From: DASRQK01 sp040392005
GTDB taxonomy: Bacteria > Bacteroidota > Bacteroidia > Sphingobacteriales > Sphingobacteriaceae
Assembly (NCBI GenBank): GCA_040392005.1
Contig: JBEBWT010000079.1
Span: forward strand, 1-5,547
Length of the DNA stretch: 5,547 nucleotides
Direction: 5' to 3'
The notes under the pieces are model-generated. The model was not told the DNA's origin. It ran no database searches and saw only the letters and a list, made by a program, of their open reading frames with translations. Below, piece after piece: positions 1-5,264 of the stretch; position 1 is the first letter of the stretch; the number at the start of each line of letters is the position of its first letter. Both the position numbers and the translations under genes were made by a program.

Positions 1-31
1 AAAAAACCGCCCCGGGTGAGTCCCGGGACGG
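1..31 (-). terminator. Intrinsic terminator, minus strand
   Basis: On the minus strand, CCGTCCCGGG (31-22) pairs over 10 bp with CCCGGGGCGG (16-7) around the 5-nt loop ACTCA. The pairing is perfect apart from one U-G wobble and is directly followed by six U residues (6-1), which reach the window edge. On the plus strand the wobble becomes a C-A mismatch and no T-run follows, so the orientation is clear. It most likely ends the transcript of the lipoprotein gene whose stop codon lies about 150 bp upstream, or a short RNA started inside that gap. Confidence 0.8.
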
Positions 32-36
32 CATTT

Positions 37-54
37 GTTCATCAATAGATGAAC
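37..54. repeat. 7-bp perfect hairpin next to the terminator
   Basis: GTTCATC (37-43) and GATGAAC (48-54) form a perfect 7-bp inverted repeat around the 4-nt loop AATA. In a minus-strand transcript this hairpin lies just before the terminator stem, separated by 5 nt. No T-run follows it on either strand, so it is not itself a terminator. It may stabilise the RNA 3' end or be part of a short structured RNA. Confidence 0.5.
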
Positions 55-151
55 TTCAATCAACCTAAACCTATTTGGTATGGAATCTTAATAACCCCTT
101 AGCAATCTTCCATGTTTTGCCTCAAAACAATCCAAAATATAGGCCTCCTTG

Positions 152-159
152 CAAAAATA
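152..159 (-). promoter_or_regulatory. Possible -7 promoter element in the lipoprotein 3' flank
   Basis: Read on the minus strand, 159-152 is TATTTTTG, an exact match to the Bacteroidota -7 consensus TAnnTTTG. A -33 TTTG is not clear: TTG triplets lie 15 and 23 bp upstream, the first too near and the second at the outer limit of usual spacing. If active, it would start an RNA of about 145 nt ending at the terminator at the left edge. AT-rich intergenic DNA can give such an 8-mer by chance. Confidence 0.25.
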
Positions 160-181
160 TCTTTACTTCATTCTCAATGTA

Positions 182-877
182 TCAATGGGTGATTATTCCG
201 TAGGTCAAACCACCATTGGTCCAAACTGTATATATATCTTTCGATTTTGGTGTCCATTTAAAACTAAACGTTTCCTGATCCGAATCTGAAAGTTTGATAA
301 AAAATTCATATTCCTTGTCCGCATCCTGCACCATAAAAACAGTGTGGGCTTTGAATGCTGTATTGGTGGCAAGCAAACCCGTCTGTCCTACGATCCCAAA
401 ATCCAGTCCCCTCGCATTGGGATTGAGATTAATAAAACGGATCAGCGCTTTACCTGCTGCCGGGGCTGTCAATTCATCGGTCACCTGGATCACCTCCACC
501 CCTTTTTCAGCAGATTCCACCACAAATAGCGAGTAGTACTTGCCGGCTTCGAAGTAAATATCACTTCTATAAACCGCCTGATTGTTTTCTACACCGTCCG
601 GATGGAATGCCCGCAACAAGCGATTGCCCGGATAGACCCTGCGGTAATTCAACAACTGACCGGCCAAAAAATATTCGCCCATCTGCAGATTGTTGAGCTG
701 GTTGTTGTCAAGTGCAAGGATGATGCCACCGGAGTTCGGGATCGCATTCAATGCTTCCACCGCTGCCACTAATTCCTCATACTCTCCCCCATCATCCTTC
801 ATACAGGAAGTCAGACCCAGTGCAACGATCATCATCATTGATAACACGCCTACTTTTGCGAAACTTCTCAAACCCAT
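182..877 (-). CDS. DUF4397-domain lipoprotein, probably surface-exposed
   Basis: The 231-residue product starts with a basic n-region and a hydrophobic stretch (about 9-22) ending in the lipobox L22-T-S-C25, so signal peptidase II cleavage and lipidation at Cys25 are expected. Residues after the cysteine are M-K-D-D-G. This fits the X-K-(D/E)2-X lipoprotein export signal described in Capnocytophaga and related Bacteroidota, which suggests display on the outer-membrane surface. The body is beta-rich and resembles DUF4397: a G-K-Y-Y-S-L-F-V-V strand (112-120), then the hallmark segment at about 134-155 with A-P-A-A-G-K followed by I-R-F-I-N-L-N-P-N-A. DUF4397 has no established biochemical function; an extracellular or adhesive beta-sandwich role is only a guess. 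The ATG at 877 is preferred because it gives a compact signal peptide; only a weak purine-rich stretch precedes it. The gene is divergent from ftsK and stands alone before a strong terminator. Confidence 0.88.
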   Translation of the reverse strand: MGLRSFAKVGVLSMMMIVALGLTSCMKDDGGEYEELVAAVEALNAIPNSGGIILALDNNQLNNLQMGEYFLAGQLLNYRRVYPGNRLLRAFHPDGVENNQAVYRSDIYFEAGKYYSLFVVESAEKGVEVIQVTDELTAPAAGKALIRFINLNPNARGLDFGIVGQTGLLATNTAFKAHTVFMVQDADKEYEFFIKLSDSDQETFSFKWTPKSKDIYTVWTNGGLTYGIITH

Positions 878-949
878 CCTGCTTCTTTTTACTGCTATTT
901 ACTCCATATAACGAGAGAAGTCTTGATTTCGCTACACTCACATGAAAAA

Positions 950-978
950 AAAATGTAAATTTGTTTCAAACAAACAAA
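950..978 (-). promoter_or_regulatory. Candidate promoter of the lipoprotein gene
   Basis: On the minus strand a TTTG (978-975) is followed after 17 bp by TACATTTT (957-950). This matches the Bacteroidota -33/-7 pattern except for the last base of the -7 element. It would give a 5' leader of roughly 65 nt before the ATG at 877. TTTG is repeated three times in tandem here (978-967), so the exact -33 box is uncertain. Confidence 0.4.
956..963 (+). promoter_or_regulatory. Candidate -7 element of the ftsK promoter
   Basis: TAAATTTG matches the Bacteroidota -7 consensus TAnnTTTG and ends 21 bp before the ftsK ATG, implying a very short leader. No good -33 TTTG exists at 17-23 bp; the closest, TTTC at 927-930, is 25 bp away. 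A nine-A tract (945-953) lies just upstream. The element overlaps the minus-strand -7 candidate by two bases, so polymerase could probably not occupy both promoters at once. Confidence 0.4.
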
Positions 979-979
979 T
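959..979. repeat. 8-bp perfect inverted repeat in the divergent promoter region
   Basis: ATTTGTTT (959-966) and AAACAAAT (972-979) are perfect inverted repeats around a 5-bp spacer. The dyad overlaps the candidate promoter elements of both divergent genes and ends 5 bp before the ftsK start codon. It could be an operator for a dimeric regulator or a weak hairpin in the ftsK leader. Its A+T richness makes a chance origin possible. Confidence 0.4.
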
Positions 980-984
980 GATTC

Positions 985-3522
985 ATGTCGGAGAAAGGCA
1001 ATTCATTCAGAAAAAACACCCCCACAGGGGCCGGAAAGGCCGTTCAGAGTAGCAGATCAAGAAAACAGGCGCCGAATGTAACAAAATTGAAACTTGGAGA
1101 ATTCTGGGGCAAGCTGGTCAAAATAGCTGGTCTTTTTTTGCTGATCCTTTCTGTATATTTTCTGATTGCTTTCACTTCGTACCTGTTTACCTGGCAGGAA
1201 GACCAGAGTTATGTGTCGGAGGCGAACGGGGGTTGGCGGACGCTGCTGATGAGCAGCGCAGAGATTGAGACCCTGGGATTGCAGCAACCGGTCGTACAGA
1301 ATTGGATGGGAAAGATTGGTGCCCTGCTGGCACACCAGTTTATTTATAAATGGTTTGGGGTCGCTTCTTTCCTGTTTGTCGCACTGCTGTTCGTGATTGG
1401 CTACCGAATGCTTTTCAAGGTGAAGCTGATCGCTATCTGGAAGATTCTGGGTTATTCTCTGTTTTTTCTGGTCTATATATCGGTTGCCATCGGTTTTGTA
1501 CATGGCTTTGACAACTCCTACCCCCATTTTCTGGAAGGGGAATTCGGGTTCTGGACCAATCGCCTGCTGGCCGCACAGATCGGTGTGCCGGGGGTGGCGG
1601 GTGCGCTGCTGTTCTTTTTGCTGACGGCATTGATCCTGATTTATAACCTGGATTTCAAATTCAGGCGGAAGGAGAAACCGGTCCTTGCGGATGAAAACGA
1701 AGAAATGACGGATCCGGAGAACAGGAGAGCAACGAACGAACGTTTCATGCCGGATGCTGAATATATGGTGGACCCGGTGGAATTCAATATGGGTGAAGAA
1801 GGGGAATTTGAAGAGATGACCGGGGAGATCGTAATCGATCCTTCAGTGCCACCTGCATTTTCCTTCGGTGAAAACGGAAAAAATGAGCCGGAACTGGAGA
1901 AAGCAGCGGAACAAACGGAATCATCCAGTCAGACCGGCGGGCCGGAATTGACAGTGGAGGAGGTCAGTGAAGAAAAACCCAGTACAGCGGATCAATTGGT
2001 GGAAGAATTCGGGCAATACGATCCGAAACTGGATCTGTCCGGCTATCAGTATCCGGGACTGGATCTGCTGACGGATTATGGTTCGGGCAAGATCACCATC
2101 AACAATCAGGAGCTGGAGGACAATAAGAATAAAATCGTGGAGACCCTGGGCAATTACAATATCGAGATTGCCAAGATCAAGGCAACCATCGGGCCTACGG
2201 TCACCTTGTATGAAATCATTCCCAAGCCAGGGGTAAGGATCTCCAGAATCAAAAATCTGGAAGATGATATTGCGCTGAGCCTGGCGGCCCTGGGCATCCG
2301 GATCATTGCACCGATGCCGGGCAAGGGTACGATCGGGATCGAAGTACCCAACAGCCATCCGGAGATGGTGTCCATGCGTTCGGTGCTGGCCACTGAAAAA
2401 TTCCAGCATACCCATATGGATCTGCCGATCGCTTTGGGGAAAACCATTTCAAATGAGGTATATATTGCCGATCTGACCAAAATGCCCCACCTGCTGGTCG
2501 CCGGTGCTACCGGTCAGGGAAAATCGGTAGGGATCAATGCAATTCTGACCTCCCTGCTGTATAAAAAGCATCCGGCCGAGCTAAAATTTGTGCTGGTGGA
2601 CCCGAAAAAAGTGGAGCTTTCCCTATTCAAGAAGATCGAACGGCATTTCCTGGCCAAATTGCCCGGCGAGGAGGAGGCGATCATCACCGACACCAAAAAG
2701 GTGATCAACACGCTCAACTCCCTGTGCATTGAGATGGATCTGCGTTATGATCTCCTGAAAAACGGGCAGGTCCGGAACCTCAAAGAGTATAATGCCAAGT
2801 TTGTCAATCGCCGGCTCAATCCGGAGGAAGGTCACCGTTACCTGCCTTTCATTGTGCTGATCATCGATGAGTTTGCCGACCTGATGATGACAGCCGGAAA
2901 GGAAGTGGAGACTCCGATCGCCCGGCTGGCCCAACTGGCGCGCGCGGTGGGCATCCATCTGGTGATCGCCACCCAACGGCCTTCGGTCAATATCATTACC
3001 GGGACGATCAAGGCCAATTTCCCGGCCCGCCTGGCTTTCCGGGTGTTGTCAAAGGTGGATTCACGGACGATCCTTGATTCGGGCGGAGCCGATCAACTGA
3101 TCGGCCGGGGGGATATGCTGCTGGCCACCGGCAGTGATCTGATCCGGATCCAGTGTGCTTTTGTGGATACCCCCGAAGTAGATGCGATCTCTGATTTTAT
3201 CGGGTCGCAACGTGGTTATCCCACGGCATTGTTGCTGCCTGAATACCAGGATGAATCGGAAGGCGGTGGCCAGGGAAGTTTTGATATGGAAGACCGGGAT
3301 TCGATGTTTGAGGAGGCGGCCCGCCTGGTAGTCATGCACCAGCAAGGATCCACTTCCCTGATCCAGCGCAAACTGAAGCTGGGATACAACCGGGCCGGGC
3401 GGATCATTGACCAACTGGAAGCCGCCGGAGTGGTTGGTCCTTTTGAGGGTAGCAAGGCCCGTGAAGTTTTATTCCCGGATGAGTATTCATTGGAACAGTT
3501 TTTGGATAGTATGAAACAATAG
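985..3522 (+). CDS. ftsK: DNA translocase FtsK
   Basis: This septum-anchored, ATP-driven double-stranded DNA pump clears and aligns chromosome ends during division and, in characterised species, activates XerCD at dif. The 845 residues are complete and usual for Bacteroidota. The N-terminus has four membrane helices (about 45-68, 112-140, 150-172, 200-222) after a basic cytoplasmic tail. A short acidic linker follows (about 230-345), far shorter than that of E. coli. The motor alpha part spans about 353-480. The RecA-like beta part carries Walker A G507-A-T-G-Q-G-K-S514, Walker B ending in D628-E629, and the family motif A-T-Q-R-P-S (662-667). The C-terminal gamma winged helix (about 773-830) holds the DNA-reading helix N802-R-A-G-R806-I-I-D809. 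The ATG at 985 has no Shine-Dalgarno, normal for the phylum. A lolA-like gene follows closely on the same strand with no terminator between. Confidence 0.98.
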   Translation: MSEKGNSFRKNTPTGAGKAVQSSRSRKQAPNVTKLKLGEFWGKLVKIAGLFLLILSVYFLIAFTSYLFTWQEDQSYVSEANGGWRTLLMSSAEIETLGLQQPVVQNWMGKIGALLAHQFIYKWFGVASFLFVALLFVIGYRMLFKVKLIAIWKILGYSLFFLVYISVAIGFVHGFDNSYPHFLEGEFGFWTNRLLAAQIGVPGVAGALLFFLLTALILIYNLDFKFRRKEKPVLADENEEMTDPENRRATNERFMPDAEYMVDPVEFNMGEEGEFEEMTGEIVIDPSVPPAFSFGENGKNEPELEKAAEQTESSSQTGGPELTVEEVSEEKPSTADQLVEEFGQYDPKLDLSGYQYPGLDLLTDYGSGKITINNQELEDNKNKIVETLGNYNIEIAKIKATIGPTVTLYEIIPKPGVRISRIKNLEDDIALSLAALGIRIIAPMPGKGTIGIEVPNSHPEMVSMRSVLATEKFQHTHMDLPIALGKTISNEVYIADLTKMPHLLVAGATGQGKSVGINAILTSLLYKKHPAELKFVLVDPKKVELSLFKKIERHFLAKLPGEEEAIITDTKKVINTLNSLCIEMDLRYDLLKNGQVRNLKEYNAKFVNRRLNPEEGHRYLPFIVLIIDEFADLMMTAGKEVETPIARLAQLARAVGIHLVIATQRPSVNIITGTIKANFPARLAFRVLSKVDSRTILDSGGADQLIGRGDMLLATGSDLIRIQCAFVDTPEVDAISDFIGSQRGYPTALLLPEYQDESEGGGQGSFDMEDRDSMFEEAARLVVMHQQGSTSLIQRKLKLGYNRAGRIIDQLEAAGVVGPFEGSKAREVLFPDEYSLEQFLDSMKQ

Positions 3523-3569
3523 CTGGCGGAGCAGGATTGCTGGCAGGCTATTTTCAAAAACAGATGGAT

Positions 3570-4262
3570 ATGAAAGAAAGAATCCTTAAACAAACAGCAG
3601 TGATCGCTGCGATCGTTTCTTTGCTGGTGATCGGATGGTTTCCGGCAGCGGCTGGTGTAGAGGTGGCAGCAGGTACACAGGGCGGCACTATTCTGGATAA
3701 GGTCTCCGCACAGTACAGCGGATATAAAACCATCCGGGCCGATTTTACCTTTCGCTATTACCGGAATGATCAGGATCTGACCGGCCTGACCGAGCAGGGA
3801 AAGTTGTTGCTGGATCAGGGCAGCGGGAAATACAGGATTTCGACCGCCTCACAGGAATTAATTTCTGACGGCAAATCCCAATGGGCGGTGCTCAAGGATG
3901 CCGATGAAGTACAGATTACCAATGTATCGGATCAGGAAGCAGGCGCTATCACTCCCTTCAATATATTCTCCTTCTTCCAGCAGGGCTTTACCCAAAAGCA
4001 ACTGGTGGATGTGAAGGAAGGCAATCTGCAATTGGCAGTGATAGAACTGACACCGGCCGATACCCGCAAAAATTTCTCAAAAATCACGGTGCGGGTCGTC
4101 AAATCCAGCAATCTGCTGCATGATGTGACGATTTTTGACAAAAACAAAAGCAGGTACAGCTACACCATCAAAAATCTGAGTGCCAACCCTGTTCTTGCCA
4201 ATGAAAATTTTGTGTTTGATAAAAGCGAATTTCCGGGAATGGAAATCGTGGACCTGCGTTAG
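3570..4262 (+). CDS. lolA: LolA-like periplasmic outer-membrane lipoprotein carrier
   Basis: LolA proteins accept lipoproteins from the LolCDE transporter at the inner membrane and ferry them across the periplasm; Bacteroidota usually lack a recognisable LolB acceptor. The 230-residue product has a signal peptide: basic start M-K-E-R, hydrophobic core at about 9-24, likely cleavage after the A-A-A at 26-28. The mature part shows LolA features: the opening helix I-L-D-K-V-S-A-Q-Y (41-49), the strand I-R-A-D-F-T-F (55-61), G-K-L-L-L (77-81) leading to K-Y-R-I, L-I-S-D-G-K (97-102), and the C-terminal F-x-F-D-K-S-E-F-P-G-M-E-I-V-D (214-228). I chose ATG 3570 because it gives a standard signal-peptide n-region; ATG 3564 (two residues longer) is nearly as good, and TTG 3537 is unlikely. 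It begins 47 bp after ftsK with no promoter or terminator visible, so it is probably in the same operon. Its stop overlaps the convergent transglycosylase stop. Confidence 0.9.
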   Translation: MKERILKQTAVIAAIVSLLVIGWFPAAAGVEVAAGTQGGTILDKVSAQYSGYKTIRADFTFRYYRNDQDLTGLTEQGKLLLDQGSGKYRISTASQELISDGKSQWAVLKDADEVQITNVSDQEAGAITPFNIFSFFQQGFTQKQLVDVKEGNLQLAVIELTPADTRKNFSKITVRVVKSSNLLHDVTIFDKNKSRYSYTIKNLSANPVLANENFVFDKSEFPGMEIVDLR

Positions 4263-5029
4263 AGACTGGCTAACAATGCTTTTTCATTCAGGTAACCGTG
4301 CTGATCGGGATGCTCAATAATTTCTTTCATGGAAATCAGCCGATAGACATAGGCCGAAGTTTCCTTGTTGAGTTTCAACCGGAAATAATTATCCTCCCCC
4401 TGCTTCTCCATTGCATTGCGCAAACTGCCGCTTCCGATATTATAGGCCGCGGCCACCAGCGTCCAGTTTTCAAATTCATCATATAATGACAGAATATATC
4501 TGGCGGCGGCATGGGTCGATTTGGTCAGATCCTGACGCTCATCCACCTCTTCATTGACGGTCAGGCCGAATGCCTGTGCAGTAGCCGGCATAAATTGCCA
4601 GTAGCCGGACGCTCCTTTATGGGAGGAAGTATTTTTTGCAAAGCCACTTTCGATCAGCGGAATATATTTGAAATCCTGCGGAATGCCATAGGATTCCAGG
4701 ATTTTTGCTACTTTGGGTAATGATTTGACAGCCAGATCATGTATCTGGTAAGACCGGACCCTATGGTAGGAGTAATCTTCCAGAAATGACATCATCCTTT
4801 CTTCAATCTGTTTATCGCCCAGGGGCAGGTGCTCATTTGCAAAATGTAGTGAGGTAAAATAAGGCGAGTTTGCCAGTGGATTGGGTCGGGTCTGCGGGGC
4901 AATCGCAAGTTGGGAACCTGCCTGCGCCACCGATCCGGATAGGTCCTGCTTTCTCTCAAAATCAATCAATTTTGCAGTGACCAGCAGTGCGAAAAACACA
5001 CTGAAACATAACATTTGTTTTTTATTCAT
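4259..5029 (-). CDS. Lytic transglycosylase, SLT domain (MltD-like, no LysM)
   Basis: The enzyme cleaves the MurNAc-GlcNAc bond of peptidoglycan non-hydrolytically, forming 1,6-anhydro-MurNAc ends, in wall remodelling or turnover. The 256-residue product starts with a basic, hydrophobic signal or anchor (1-22) without a lipobox, then a variable linker (about 25-75). The catalytic domain follows: I-P-L-I-E127-S-G-F with E127 as the expected acid/base, G-A-S-G-Y-W-Q-F-M-P (139-148), A-A-A-Y-N (193-197) and a tyrosine motif E-T-S-A-Y-V-Y-R (223-230). These are the hallmarks of family 1 transglycosylases, closest in style to MltD. MltD usually has C-terminal LysM repeats; this protein ends about 25 residues after the catalytic domain and has none, so wall targeting must come from elsewhere. 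The ATG at 5029 has an AAAGG Shine-Dalgarno (5040-5036) 6 nt upstream. It is transcribed divergently from the right-edge gene and convergently with lolA. Confidence 0.93.
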   Translation of the reverse strand: MNKKQMLCFSVFFALLVTAKLIDFERKQDLSGSVAQAGSQLAIAPQTRPNPLANSPYFTSLHFANEHLPLGDKQIEERMMSFLEDYSYHRVRSYQIHDLAVKSLPKVAKILESYGIPQDFKYIPLIESGFAKNTSSHKGASGYWQFMPATAQAFGLTVNEEVDERQDLTKSTHAAARYILSLYDEFENWTLVAAAYNIGSGSLRNAMEKQGEDNYFRLKLNKETSAYVYRLISMKEIIEHPDQHGYLNEKALLASL

Positions 5030-5094
5030 TCAGTACCTTTCTGAGAGGGTTTCCGATGGAAATCCATCGGGTAAGGCTGGTTTATTTTCTTCAT
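5026..5094 (-). other. Candidate 22-codon leader ORF, coupled to the transglycosylase
   Basis: An ATG at 5094 opens a 22-codon frame beginning M-K-K-I-N-Q-P-Y-P and ending Q-K-G-T-E. Its TGA (5028-5026) overlaps the transglycosylase ATG (5029-5027) as ATGA, the usual layout of translational coupling. The Shine-Dalgarno of the main gene and the hairpin at 5053-5070 lie inside this frame. I recognise no homologue, no membrane segment and no regulatory codon run. ATGA overlaps arise easily by chance, so its translation is unproven. Confidence 0.22.
5053..5070. repeat. 8-bp perfect hairpin in the transglycosylase leader
   Basis: CCGATGGA (5053-5060) and TCCATCGG (5063-5070) are perfect inverted repeats with 2 nt between them; in RNA this gives a 7-bp G+C-rich stem with a 4-nt loop. 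On the minus strand it sits 12 nt upstream of the AAAGG Shine-Dalgarno and does not cover it. No U-run follows on either strand, so a simple terminator is unlikely. An mRNA-stability, attenuation or protein-binding element is possible. Confidence 0.5.
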
Positions 5095-5126
5095 TTTTTC
5101 TGTAAATAAAACCTGCCAAAACCCAT
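5091..5126 (-). other. Candidate 11-codon upstream ORF
   Basis: The frame M-G-F-G-R-F-Y-L-Q-K-K starts at ATG 5126, near the expected transcription start, and its TGA (5093-5091) overlaps the ATG of the 22-codon ORF as ATGA. An AAGGG directly abuts the ATG, too close to act as a normal ribosome-binding site. Support is only positional: it would be the first link of a three-ORF relay into the transglycosylase gene. Confidence 0.14.
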
Positions 5127-5147
5127 CCCTTGATCCAAAACTGGGGG

Positions 5148-5179
5148 CAAAGGTAAACAACATGAATCTAATAAACAAA
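5148..5179 (-). promoter_or_regulatory. Promoter of the transglycosylase gene
   Basis: On the minus strand TTTG (5179-5176) is followed after 20 bp by TACCTTTG (5155-5148). Both boxes match the Bacteroidota primary sigma-factor consensus and the spacing is in the usual range. Transcription would begin near 5141, leaving a leader of about 110 nt that contains the tiny ORFs and the hairpin. Confidence 0.62.
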
Positions 5180-5201
5180 TAGTTATGTTTTTCGACTCTC
5201 T

Positions 5202-5218
5202 ATTTAACACAATTTAAC
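5202..5218 (+). repeat. ATTTAAC direct repeat, one helical turn apart
   Basis: ATTTAAC occurs at 5202-5208 and again at 5212-5218, a 10-bp period that puts both copies on the same DNA face. The pair lies 12-28 bp upstream of the -7 element of the right-edge gene, where an activator or the -33 contact would be expected. With no regulator gene nearby, a binding-site role is a guess. Confidence 0.3.
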
Positions 5219-5229
5219 GCTTAATTGCG

Positions 5230-5237
5230 TACCTTTG
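5230..5237 (+). promoter_or_regulatory. -7 promoter element of the right-edge gene
   Basis: TACCTTTG matches TAnnTTTG exactly and is identical to the -7 box of the divergent transglycosylase promoter. It ends 27 bp before the ATG at 5265. A canonical -33 TTTG is missing; the nearest candidate, TTTA at 5203-5206, is 23 bp upstream, within the ATTTAAC repeat. An AGGG (5252-5255) 9 nt before the ATG could serve as a weak ribosome-binding site. Confidence 0.55.
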
Positions 5238-5264
5238 CAACTCACTATTTTAGGGTCATTCAAC

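Noticed and set aside
294..945. Plus-strand open frames opposite the lipoprotein gene
   Set aside because: The minus-strand product has a signal peptide, lipobox and DUF4397-like body; the plus-strand frames overlap one another and have low-complexity, unfamiliar products.
3537..3569. TTG start at 3537 for the lolA-like gene
   Set aside because: It would add 11 residues before a normal signal peptide and has no ribosome-binding site in its favour over the ATGs at 3564 and 3570.
1057..3593. Long minus-strand open frames opposite ftsK
   Set aside because: They overlap a full-length ftsK with intact motifs, show no recognisable domains or start signals, and are expected shadows of its codon bias.
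3792..3799. GAGCAGGG, similar to SpoIIIE/FtsK guide sequences of Firmicutes
   Set aside because: A single 8-mer inside lolA; one chance match is unremarkable and the guide sequence in this phylum is not known to be this one.
4229..4246. ATTTCC/GGAAAT inverted repeat as a terminator of the transglycosylase transcript
   Set aside because: The stem is only 6 bp, A+T-rich, with a 4-nt gap before a short T4 run, and it lies in the lolA coding region.
4298..5105. Plus-strand open frames opposite the transglycosylase
   Set aside because: The minus strand encodes an intact SLT domain with all key motifs; the plus frames are short and featureless.
5116..5141. CCAAAAC direct repeat (5116 and 5135)
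   Set aside because: A 7-mer repeated twice at a 19-bp distance in A-rich DNA, with no dyad and no link to a start site beyond lying in the leader.
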